Positions 53,057 through 63,794 of a stretch of DNA of 64,000 nt are shown here, piece after piece (within the stretch, counting starts at the first letter, position 1; each line of letters starts with the position of its first letter). Source of the stretch: Sipunculus nudus. Lineage: Eukaryota; Annelida; Sipuncula; Golfingiida; Sipunculidae. A model generated the notes under the pieces. That model did no database searches. It saw nothing but the letters and a program-made list of their open reading frames with translations, and had not been told where the DNA came from. A program made the position numbers and the translations under genes. The stretch lies in the NCBI GenBank assembly GCA_026874595.1, contig CM049318.1, positions 1,189,241-1,253,240 of the forward strand, read 5' to 3'.

Positions 53057-53460
53057 TCAGTTGAAGTTCATTCTAGTTAATATTCATAGACATTTTCTGC
53101 GGATTTGGATTACCTGGTGGATCCAGTAAAGGTGTTCTGCCTCAGCGGAGGAATGTGCTCAGTTGAAGTTCATTCTAGTTAATATCCATAGATATTTTCT
53201 GCGGATTTGGTTTATCTGGTGGATCCAGTAAAGGCGTTCTGCCTCAGCGGAGGAATGTGCTGTTGAAGTTCATTCTAGTTAATATTCATAGACATTTTCT
53301 GCGGATTTGGATTACCTGGTGGATCCAGTAAAGGTGTTCTGCCTCAGCGGAGGAATGTGCTCAGTTGAAGTTCATTCTAGTTAATATCCATAGATATTTT
53401 CTGCGGATTTGGTTTATCTGGTGGATCCAGTAAAGGCGTTCTGCCTCAGCGGAGGAATGT
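53057..53460 (+). repeat. Dimer duplication, two 202-bp copies
   Basis: GACATTTT at 53,089 and 53,291 are 202 bases apart, and the shortened junction GTGCTGTTGAAG (two bases, CA, missing from CTCAG) occurs at 53,259 and 53,461. Each dimer has a GACATT/GGTGTTC unit followed by an ATCCATAG/GGTTTATC unit. HOR-E copy 2 has only one such junction (58,559), so the dimer duplicated in copy 1. Confidence 0.85.
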
Positions 53461-53682
53461 GCTGTTGAAGTTCATTCTAGTTAATATTCATAGATATTTT
53501 CTGCGGATTTGATTACCTGGTGGATCCAGTAAAGGCGTTCTGCCTCAGCGGAGGAATGTGCTCAGTTGAAGTTCATTCTAGTAAATATTCATAGATATTT
53601 TCTGCGGATTTGGATTACCTGGTGGATCCAGTAAAGGCGTTCTGCCTCAGCGGAGGAATGTGCTCAGTTGAAGTTCATTCTA

Positions 53683-54702
53683 GTTAAAAATTCACAGACA
53701 TTTTCTGCGGATTTGGATTACCTGGTGGATCCAGTAAAGGCGTTCTGCCTCAGCGGAGGAATGTGCTCAGTTGAAGTTCATTCTAGTGAATATTCATAGA
53801 CATTTTCTGCGGATTTGGATTACCTGGTGGATCCAGTAAAGGTGATCTGCCTCAGCGGAGGAATGTGCTCAGTTGAAGTTCATTCTAGTAAATATCCATA
53901 GATATTTTCTGCGGATTTGGTTTATCTGGTGGATCCAGTAAAGGCGTTCTGCCTCAGCGGAGGAATGTGCTAAGTTGAAGTTCATTCTAGTTAATATTCA
54001 TAGATATTTTCTGCGGATTTGATTACCTGGTGGATCCAGTAAAGGCGTTCTGCCTCAGCGGAGGAATGTGCTCAGTTGAAGTTCATTCTAGTAAATATTC
54101 ATAGATATTTTCTGCGGATTTGGATTACCTGGTGGATCCAGTAAAGGCGTTCTGCCTCAGCGGAGGAATGTGCTCAGTTGAAGTTCATTCTAGTTAAAAA
54201 TTCACAGACATTTTCTGCGGATTTGGATTACCTGGTGGATCCAGTAAAGGCGTTCTGCCTCAGCGGAGGAATGTGCTCAGTTGAAGTTCATTCTAGTGAA
54301 TATTCATAGACATTTTCTGCGGATTTGGATTACCTGGTGGATCCAGTAAAGGTGATCTGCCTCAGCGGAGGAATGTGCTCAGTTGAAGTTCATTCTAGTA
54401 AATATCCATAGATATTTTCTGCGGATTTGGTTTATCTGGTGGATCCAGTAAAGGCGTTCTGCCTCAGCGGAGGAATGTGCTAAGTTGAAGTTCATTCTAG
54501 TTAATATTCATAGATATTTTCTGCGGATTTGATTACCTGGTGGATCCAGTAAAGGCGTTCTGCCTCAGCGGAGGAATGTGCTCAGTTGAAGTTCATTCTA
54601 GTAAATATTAATAGATATTTTCTGCGGATTTGGATTACCTGGTGGATCCAGTAAAGGCGTTCTGCCTCAGCGGAGGAATGTGCTCAGTTGAAATTCATTC
54701 AA
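53683..54702 (+). repeat. Pentamer duplication, two 510-bp copies
   Basis: GTTAAAAATTCAC lies at 53,683 and 54,193. Each is followed by CTAGTGAATATT with GGTGATCTGCC, CTAGTAAATATCC with GGTTTATC, GTGCTAAGTTG with TTTGATTACC, and a CTAGTAAATATT unit. The length of 510 comes from one 103-bp unit (extra A in GTTAAAAATT), one 101-bp unit and three 102-bp units. HOR-E copy 2 has a single run, near 58.99 kb. Confidence 0.85.
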
Positions 54703-56855
54703 GTTGATATCCATAGATATTTTCTGCGGATTTTGTTTATCTGGTGGATCCAGTAAAGGCGTTCTGCCTCAGCGGAGGAATGTGCTAAGTTGAAGTTTAT
54801 TCTAGTTAATATTCATAGATATTTTCTGCGGATTTGGATTACCTGGTGGATCCAGTAAAGGCGTTCTGCCTCAGCGTAGGAATGTGCTCAGTTGAAGTTC
54901 ATTCTAGTTAATATTCATAGATATTTTCTGCGGATTTGGATTACCTGGTGGATCCAGTAAAGGCGTTCTGCCTCAGCGGAGGAATGTGCTCAGTTGAAGT
55001 TCATTCTAGTAAATATTCATAGATATTTTCTGCGGATTTGGATTACCTGGTGGATCCAGTAAAGGCGTTCTGCCTCAGCGGAGGAATGTGCTCAGTTGAA
55101 GTTCATTCTAGTTAATATTCATAGATATTTTCTGCGGATTTGGATTACCTGGTGGATCCAGTAAAGGCGTTCTGCCTCAGCGGAGGAATGTGCTCAGTTG
55201 AAGTTCATTCTAGTTAATATTCATAGATATTTTCTGCGGATTTGGATTACCTGGTGGATCCAGTAAAGGTGTTCTGCCTCAGCGGAGGAATGTGCTCAGT
55301 TGAAGTTCATTCTAGTTAATATTCATAGATATTTTCTGCGGATTTGGATTACCTGGTGGATCCAGTAAAGGTGTTCTGCCTCAGCGGAGGAATGTGCTCA
55401 GTTGAAGTTCATTCTAGTTAATATTCATAGATATTTTCTGCGGATTTGGTTTATCTGGTGGATCCAGTAAAGGTGTTCTGCCTCAGCGGAGGAATGTGCT
55501 CAGTTGAAGTTCATTCTAGTTAATATTCATAGATATTTTCTGCGGATTTGGATTACCTGGTGGATCCAGTAAAGGCGTTCTGCCTCAGCGGAGGAATGCG
55601 CTCAGTTGAAGTTCATTCTAGTTAATATTCATAGATATTTTCTGCGGATTTGGATTACCTGGTGGATCCAGTAAAGGCGTTCTGCCTCAGCGGAGGAATG
55701 TGCTCAGTTGAAGTTCATTCTAGTTAATATTCATTGATATTTTCTGCGGATTTGATTACCTGGTGGATCCAGTAAAGGTGTTCTGCCTCAGCGGAGGAAT
55801 GTGCTCAGTTGAAGTTCATTCTAGTTAATATTCATAGATATTTTCTGCGGATTTGGATTACTTGGTGGATCCAGTGAAGGCGTTCTGCCTCAGCGGAGGA
55901 ATGTGCTCAGTTGAAGTTCATTCTAGTTAATATTCATAGATATTTTCTGCGGATTTGGATTACCTGGTGGATCCAGTAAAGGTGTTCTGCCTCAGCGGAG
56001 GAATGTGCTCAGTTGAAGTTCATTCTAGTTAATATTCATAGATATTTTCTGCGGATTTGGATTACCTGGTGGATCCAGTAAAGGTGTTCTGCCTCAGCGG
56101 AGGAATGTGCTCAGTTGAAGTTCATTCTAGTTAATATCCATAGATATTTTCTGCGGATTTGGTTTATCTGGTGGATCCAGTAAAGGTGTTCTGCCTCAGC
56201 GGAGGAATGTGCTCAGTTGAAGTTCATTCTAGTTAATATTCATAGATATTTTCTGCGGATTTGGATTACCTGGTGGATCCAGTAAAGGCGTTCTGCCTCA
56301 GCGGAGGAATGCGCTCAGTTGAAGTTCATTCTAGTTAATATTCATAGATATTTTCTGCGGATTTGGATTACCTGGTGGATCCAGTAAAGGCGTTCTGCCT
56401 TAGCGGAGGAATGTGCTCAGTTGAAGTTCATTCTAGTTAATATTCATAGATATTTTCTGCGGATTTGGATCACATGGTGGATCCAGTAAAGGCGTTCTGC
56501 CTCAGCGGAGGAATGTGCTCAGTTGAAGTTCATTCTAGTTAATATTCATAGATATTTTCTGCGGATTTGATTACCTGGTGGATCCAGTAAAGGCGTTCTG
56601 CCTCAGCGGAGGAATGTGCTCAGTTGAAGTTCATTCTAGTTAATATTCATAGATATTTTCTGCGGATTTGGTTTACCTGGTGGATCCAGTAAAGGCGTTC
56701 TGCCTTAGCGGAGGAATGTACTAAGTTGAAGTTCATTCTAGTTAATATTCATAGATATTTTCTGCGGATTTGGATTACCTGGTGGATCCAGTAAAGGTGT
56801 TCTGCCTCAGCGGAGGAATGTGCTCAGTTGAAGTTCATTCTAGTTAATATTCATA

Positions 56856-59800
56856 GATATGTTCTGCGGATTTGGATTACCTGGTCGATCCAGTAAAGGC
56901 GTTCTGCCTCAGCGGAGGAATGTGCTCAGTTGAAGTTCATTCTAGTTAATATCCATAGATATTTTCTGCGGATTTGGTTTATCTGGTGGATCCAGTTAAG
57001 GCGTTCTGCCTCAGCGGAGGAATGTGCTCAGTTGAAGTTCATTCCAGTTAATATTCATAGATATTTTCTGCGGATTTGATTACCTGGTGGATCCAGTAAA
57101 GGCGTTCTGCCTCAGCGGAGGAATGTGCTCAGTTGAAGTTCATTCTAGTTAATATTCATAGATATTTTCTGCGGATTTGGATTACCTGGTGGATCCAGTA
57201 AAGGCGTTCTGCCTCAGCGGAGGAATGTGCTCAGTTGAAGTTCATTCCAGTTAATATTCATAGATATTTTCTGCGGATTTGGATTACCTGGTGGATCCAG
57301 TAAAGGCGTTCTGCCTCAGGGGAGGAATGTGCTCAGTTGAAGTTCATTCTAGTTAATATTCATAGATATTTTCTGCGGATTTGGATTATCTGGTGGATCC
57401 AGTAAAGGTGTTCTGCCTCAGCGGAGGAATGTGCTCAGTTGAAGTTCATTCTAGGTAATATTCGTAGATATTTTTCTGCGGATTTGGATTACCTGGTGGA
57501 TCCAGGAAAGGCGTTCTGTCTCAGCGGAGGAATGTGCTCAGTTGAAGTTCATTCTAGTTAATATTCATAGATATTTTTTTTGCAGATTTGGATTACCTGG
57601 TGGATCCAGTAAAGGCGTTCTGCCTTAGCGGAGGAATGTGCTCAGTTGAAGTTCATTCTAGTTAATATTCATAGATATTTTCTGCGGATTTGGATTACCT
57701 GGTGGATCCAGTAAAGGTGTTCTGACTTAGCGGAGGAATGTGCTCAGTTGAAGTTCATTCTAGTTAATATTCATAGATATTTTCTGCGGATTTGGATTAC
57801 CTGGTGGATCCAGTAAAGGTGTTCTGCCTCAGCGGAGGAATGTGCTCAGTTGAAGTTCATTCAAGTTGATATCCATAGATATTTTCTGCGGATTTTGTTT
57901 ATCTGGTGGATCCAGTAAAGGCGTTCTGCCTCAGCGGAGGAATGTGCTAAGTTGAAGTTCATTCTAGTTAATATTCATAGATATTTTCTGCGCATTTGGA
58001 TTACCTGGTGGATCCAGTAAAGGCGTTCTGCCTCAGCGTAGGAATGTGCTCAGTTGAAGTTCATTCTAGTTAATATTCATAGATATTTTCTGCGGATTTG
58101 GATTACCTGGTGGATCCAGTAAAGGCGTTCTGCCTCAGCGGAGGAATGTGCTCAGTTGAAGTTCATTCTAGTAAATATTCATAGATATTTTCTGCGGATT
58201 TGGATTACCTGGTGGATCCAGTAAAGGCGTTCTGCCTCAGCGGAGGAATGTGCTCAGTTGAAGTTCATTCTAGTTAAAAATTCATAGACATTTTCTGCGG
58301 ATTTGGATTACCTGGTGGATCCAGTAAAGGCGTTCTGCCTCAGCGGAGGAATGTGCTCAGTTGAAGTTCATTCTAGTTAATATTCATAGACATTTTCTGC
58401 GGATTTGGATTACCTGGTGGATCCAGTAAAGGTGTTCTGCCTCAGCGGAGGAATGTGCTCAGTTGAAGTTCATTCTAGTTAATATCCATAGATATTTTCT
58501 GCGGATTTGGTTTATCTGGTGGATCCAGTAAAGGCGTTCTGCCTCAGCGGAGGAATGTGCTGTTGAAGTTCATTCTAGTTAATATTCATAGATATTTTCT
58601 GCGGATTTGATTACCTGGTGGATCCAGTAAAGGCGTTCTGCCTGAGCGGAGGATTGTGCTCAGTTAGAGTTCATTCTAGTTAATATTCATAGATATTTTC
58701 TGCGGATTTGGATTACCTGGTGGATCCAGTAAAGGCGTTCTGCCTCAGCGGAGGAATGTGCTCAGTTGAAGTTCATTCTAGTTAATATTCATAGATATTT
58801 TCTGCGGATTTGGATTACCTGGTGGATCCAGTAAAGGCGTTCTGCCTCAGCGGAGGAATGTGCTCAGTTGAAGTTCATTCTAGTAAATATTCATAGATAT
58901 TTTCTGCGGATTTGGATTACCTGGTGGATCCAGTAAAGGCGTTCTGCCTCAGCGGAGGAATGTGCTCAGTTGAAGTTCATTCTAGTTAAAAATTCACAGA
59001 CATTTTCTGCGGATTTGGATTACCTGGTGGATCCAGTAAAGGCGTTCTGCCTCAGCGGAGGAATGTGCTCAGTTGAAGTTCATTCTAGTGAATATTCATA
59101 GACATTTTCTGCGGATTTGGATTACCTGGTGGATCCAGTAAAGGTGATCTGCCTCAGCGGAGGAATGTGCTCAGTTGAAGTTCATTCTAGTAAATATCCA
59201 TAGATATTTTCTGCGGATTTGGTTTATCTGGTGGATCCAGTAAAGGCGTTCTGCCTCAGCGGAGGAATGTGCTAAGTTGAAGTTCATTCTAGTTAATATT
59301 CATAGATATTTTCTGCGGATTTGATTACCTGGTGGATCCAGTAAAGGCGTTCTGCCTCAGCGGAGGAATGTGCTCAGTTGAAGTTCATTCTAGTATATAT
59401 TAATAGATATTTTCTGCGGATTTGGATTACCTGGTGGATCCAGTAAAGGCGTTCTGCCTCAGCGGAGGAATGTGCTCAGTTGAAGTTCATTCAAGTTGAT
59501 ATCCATAGATATTTTCTGCGGATTTTGTTTATCTGGTGGATCCAGTAAAGGCGTTCTGCCTCAGCGGAGGAATGTGCTAAGTTGAAGTTTATTCTAGTTA
59601 ATATTCATAGATATTTTCTGCGGATTTGGATTACCTGGTGGATCCAGTAAAGGCGTTCTGCCTCAGCGTAGGAATGTGCTCAGTTGAAGTTCATTCTAGT
59701 TAATATTCATAGATATTTTCTGCGGATTTGGATTACCTGGTGGATCCAGTAAAGGCGTTCTGCCTCAGCGGAGGAATGTGCTCAGTTGAAGTTCATTCTA

Positions 59801-61036
59801 GTAAATATTCATAGATATTTTCTGCGGATTTGGATTACCTGGTGGATCCAGTAAAGGCGTTCTGCCTCAGCGGAGGAATGTGCTCAGTTGAAGTTCATTC
59901 TAGTTAATATTCATAGATATTTTCTGCGGATTTGGTTTACCTGGTGGATCCAGTAAAGGCGTTCTGCCTTAGCGGAGGAATGTGCTAAGTTGAAGTTCAT
60001 TCTAGTTAATATTCATAGATATTTTCTGCGGATTTGATTACCTGGTGGATCCAGTAAAGGCGTTCTGCCTCAGCGGAGGAATGTGCTCAGTTGAAGTTCA
60101 TTCTAGTTAATATTCATAGATATTTTCTGCGGATTTGGTTTACCTGGTGGATCCAGTAAAGGCGTTCTGCCTCAGCGGAGGAATGTGCTCAGTTGAAGTT
60201 CATTCAAGTTAATATTCATAGATATTTTCTGCGGATTTGGATTACCTGGTGGATCCAGTAAAGGTGTTCTGCCTTAGCGGAGGAATGTGCTCAGTTGAAG
60301 TTCATTCTAGTTAATATTCATAGATATTTTCTGCGGATTTGGATTACCTGGTGGATCCAGTAAAGGTGTTCTGCCTCAGCGGAGGAATGTGCTCAGTTGA
60401 AGTTCATTCTAGTTAATATTCATAGATATTTTCTGCGGATTTAGATTACCTGGTGGATCCAGTAAAGGCGTTCTGCCTCAGCGGAGGAATGTGCTCAGTT
60501 GAAGTTCATTCTAGTTAATATTCATAGATATTTTCTGCGGATTTGGTTTACCTGGTGGATCCAGTAAAGGCGTTCTGCCTCAGCGGAGGAATGTGCTCAG
60601 TTGAAGTTCATTCAAGTTAATATTCATAGATATTTTCTGCGGATTTGGATTACCTGGTGGATCCAGTAAAGGTGTTCTGCCTTAGCGGAGGAATGTGCTC
60701 AGTTGAAGTTCATTCTAGTTAATATTCATAGATATTTTCTGCGGATTTGGATTACCTGGTGGATCCAGTAAAGGTGTTCTGCCTCAGCGGAGGAATGTGC
60801 TCAGTTGAAGTTCATTCTAGTTAATATCCATAGATATTTTCTGCGGATTTGGATTACCTGGTGGATCCAGTAAAGGCGTTCTGCCTCAGCGGAGGAATGT
60901 GCTCAGTTGAAGTTCATTCTAGTTAATATTCATAGATATTTTCTGCGGATTTGGATTACCTGGTGGATCCAGTAAAGGTGTTCTGCCTCAGCGGAGGAAT
61001 GTGCTCAGTTGAAGTTCATTCTAGTTAATATTCATA
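56856..61036 (+). repeat. HOR-E copy 2 (4,181 bp)
   Basis: GATATGTTC at 56,856 pairs with 61,037, and the eight-T unit at 57,571 with 61,751. The copy is shorter than copy 1 because it lacks the HOR-D-like segment and one round of the 510-bp duplication. It shares private units with copy 1: CAGGGGAGG, CTAGGTAATATTCG, CCAGGAAAGG, CTGACTTAGCGG and GCGCATTTGG. An extra T near 57.47 kb and GGATTGTGCTCAGTTAGAG near 58.66 kb are its own. Confidence 0.83.
57571..57585 (+). repeat. Eight-T expansion monomer (second)
   Basis: Identical counterpart in HOR-E copy 2, 5,300 bases after the first. Confidence 0.9.
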
Positions 61037-63794
61037 GATATGTTCTGCGGATTTGGATTACCTGGTGGATCCAGTAAAGGCGTTCTGCCTCAGCGGAGGA
61101 ATGTGCTCAGTTGAAGTTCATTCTAGTTAATATCCATAGATATTTTCTGCGGATTTGGTTTATCTGGTGGATCCAGTAAAGGCGTTCTGCCTCAGCGGAG
61201 GAATGTGCTCAGTTGAAGTTCATTCCAGTTAATATTCATAGATATTTTCTGCGGATTTGATTACCTGGTGGATCCAGTAAAGGCGTTCTGCCTCAGCGGA
61301 GGAATGTGCTCAGTTGAAGTTCATTCTAGTTAATATTCATAGATATTTTCTGCGGATTTGGATTACCTGGTGGATCCAGTAAAGACGTTCTGCCTCAGCG
61401 GAGGAATGTGCTCAGTTGAAGTTCATTCCAGTTAATATTCATAGATATTTTCTGCGGATTTGGATTACCTGGTGGATCCAGTAAAGGCGTTCTGCCTCAG
61501 CGGAGGAATGTGCTCAGTTGAAGTTCATTCTAGTTAATATTCATAGATATTTTCTGCGGATTTGGATTATCTGGTGGATCCAGTAAAGGTGTTCTGCCTC
61601 AGCGGAGGAATGTGCTCAGTTGAAGTTCATTCTAGTTAATATTCGTAGATATTTTCTGCGGATTTGGATTACCTGGTGGATCCAGTAAAGGCGTTCTGTC
61701 TCAGCGGAGGAATGTGCTCAGTTGAAGTTCATTCTAGTTAATATTCATAGATATTTTTTTTGCAGATTTGGATTACCTGGTGGATCCAGTAAAGGCGTTC
61801 TGCCTTAGCGGAGGAATGTGCTCAGTTGAAGTTCATTCTAGTTAATATTCATAGATATTTTCTGCGGATTTGGATTACCTGGTGGATCCAGTAAAGGTGT
61901 TCTGACTTAGCGGAGGAATGTGCTCAGTTGAAGTTCATTCTAGTTAATATTCATAGATATTTTCTGCGGATTTGGATTACCTGGTGGATCCAGTAAAGGT
62001 GTTCTGCCTCAGCGGAGGAATGTGCTCAGTTGAAGTTCATTCAAGTTGATATCCATAGATATTTTCTGCGGATTTTGTTTATCTGGTGGATCCAGTAAAG
62101 GCGTTCTGCCTCAGCGGAGGAATGTGCTAAGTTGAAGTTCATTCTAGTTAATATTCATAGATATTTTCTGCGGATTTGGATTACCTGGTGGATCCAGTAA
62201 AGGCGTTCTGCCTCAGCGTAGGAATGTGCTCAGTTGAAGTTCATTCTAGTTAATATTCATAGATATTTTCTGCGGATTTGGATTACCTGGTGGATCCAGT
62301 AAAGGCGTTCTGCCTCAGCGGAGGAATGTGCTCAGTTGAAGTTCATTCTAGTAAATATTCATAGATATTTTCTGCGGATTTGGATTACCTGGTGGATCCA
62401 GTAAAGGCGTTCTGCCTCAGCGGAGGAATGTGCTCAGTTGAAGTTCATTCTAGTTAAAAATTCATAGACATTTTCTGCGGATTTGGATTACCTGGTGGAT
62501 CCAGTAAAGGCGTTCTGCCTCAGCGGAGGAATGTGCTCAGTTGAAGTTCATTCTAGTTAATATTCATAGACATTTTCTGCGGATTTGGATTACCTGGTGG
62601 ATCCAGTAAAGGTGTTCTGCCTCAGCGGAGGAATGTGCTCAGTTGAAGTTCATTCTAGTTAATATCCATAGATATTTTCTGCGGATTTGGTTTATCTGGT
62701 GGATCCAGTAAAGGCGTTCTGCCTCAGCGGAGGAATGTGCTAAGTTGAAGTTCATTCTAGTTAATATTCATAGATATTTTCTGCGGATTTGATTACCTGG
62801 TGGATCCAGTAAAGGCGTTCTGCCTGAGCGGAGGAATGTGCTCAGTTGAAGTTCATTCTAGTTAATATTCATAGATATTTTCTGCGGATTTGGATTACCT
62901 GGTGGATCCAGTAAAGGCGTTCTGCCTCAGCGGAGGAATGTGCTCAGTTGAAGTTCATTCTAGTTAATATTCATAGATATTTTCTGCGGATTTGGATTAC
63001 CTGGTGGATCCAGTAAAGGCGTTCTGCCTCAGCGGAGGAATGTGCTCAGTTGAAGTTCATTCTAGTAAATATTCATAGATATTTTCTGCGGATTTGGATT
63101 ACCTGGTGGATCCAGTAAAGGCGTTCTGCCTCAGCGGAGGAATGTGCTCAGTTGAAGTTCATTCTAGTTAAAAATTCATAGACATTTTCTGCGGATTTGG
63201 ATTACCTGGTGGATCCAGTAAAGGCGTTCTGCCTCAGCGGAGGAATGTGCTCAGTTGAAGTTCATTCTAGTTAATATTCATAGACATTTTCTGCGGATTT
63301 GGATTACCTGGTGGATCCAGTAAAGGTGTTCTGCCTCAGCGGAGGAATGTGCTCAGTTGAAGTTCATTCTAGTAAATATCCATAGATATTTTCTGCGGAT
63401 TTGGTTTATCTGGTGGATCCAGTAAAGGCGTTCTGCCTCAGCGGAGGAATGTGCTAAGTTGAAGTTCATTCTAGTTAATATTCATAGATATTTTCTGCGG
63501 ATTTGATTACCTGGTGGATCCAGTAAAGGCGTTCTGCCTGAGCGGAGGAATGTGCTCAGTTGAAGTTCATTCTAGTTAATATTCATAGATATTTTCTGCG
63601 GATTTGGATTACCTGGTGGATCCAGTAAAGGCGTTCTGCGTCAGCGGAGGAATGTGCTCAGTTGAAGTTCATTCTAGTTAATATTCATAGATATTTTCTG
63701 CGGATTTGGATTACCTGGTGGATCCAGTAAAGGCGTTCTGCCTCAGCGGAGGAATGTGCTCAGTTGAAGTTCATCCTAGTTAATATTCATATAT
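61037..63794 (+). repeat. HOR-E copy 3 (truncated by the array end)
   Basis: It follows copy 2 at an offset of about 4,180 bp through the eight-T unit (61,751), CTGACTTAGCGG and GTTAAAAATTC (62,453 and, 714 bases on, 63,167). At several sites it is closer to the consensus than copies 1 and 2: CTAGTTAAT instead of CTAGGTAAT, CCAGTAAAG instead of CCAGGAAAG, and GGTGGATCC instead of GGTCGATCC. It ends in the last, incomplete monomer. Confidence 0.82.
61751..61765 (+). repeat. Eight-T expansion monomer (third)
   Basis: Identical counterpart in HOR-E copy 3, 4,180 bases after the second. The homopolymer has stayed at eight Ts in all three copies. Confidence 0.9.

Larger units (their letters stand above)
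51557..56855 (+). repeat. HOR-E copy 1 (5,299 bp)
   Basis: GATATGTTC with GGTCGATCC at 51,557 pairs with 56,856. The eight-T unit at 52,271 pairs with 57,571 and GTTAAAAATTC at 52,973 with 58,273, both at offset 5,300. The one-base change comes from an extra T near 57.47 kb in the second copy. This copy contains nested 202-bp and 510-bp duplications, and between about 55.1 and 56.7 kb a segment with the HOR-D cassette (GCGCTCAG at 55,598 and 56,311; GATCACATGG at 56,468). Confidence 0.85.
1..63794 (+). repeat. 102-bp BamHI-type satellite DNA array, about 625 tandem monomers
   Basis: The unit begins TGAAGTTCATTCTAG and ends GGAATGTGCTCAGT, and recurs every 102 bases without interruption, always in this orientation. 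Most copies differ from the consensus at zero to three positions. Recurrent variant classes are: GGATTACC versus GGTTTATC at unit positions 46-53; a one-base deletion giving TTTGATTACC (101-bp unit); ATTCATAG versus ATCCATAG; and GGCGTTC versus GGTGTTC. A BamHI site (GGATCC, unit positions 58-63) is present in most units and lost in some (GGTTCC, GTATCC, CGATCC, GGCTCC, AGATCC). Every plus-strand frame has at least one stop per unit, and no gene, RNA gene or inserted element was seen. A structural or heterochromatic role is typical of such satellites, but that is inference. The left end lies outside the window. Confidence 0.98.

Noticed and set aside
1-63794. CRISPR array
   Set aside because: The 102-bp units abut directly with no unique spacers, and there is no cas-like coding sequence. 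The variation is point mutations spread over the whole unit.
1-63794. Gene encoding a protein with 34-residue repeats
   Set aside because: Every plus-strand frame has at least one stop per unit, and frequent 101-bp units break any frame. The minus-strand frames also have stops in the consensus.
1-63794. Centromere identity with CENP-B boxes
   Set aside because: No sequence resembling a CENP-B box was seen in the monomer. A centromeric location stays possible but cannot be shown from sequence alone.
1-63794. Nucleosome-length periodicity of the monomer
   Set aside because: 102 bp is shorter than a nucleosome core and is not a simple fraction of common nucleosome repeat lengths, so no phasing claim is made.
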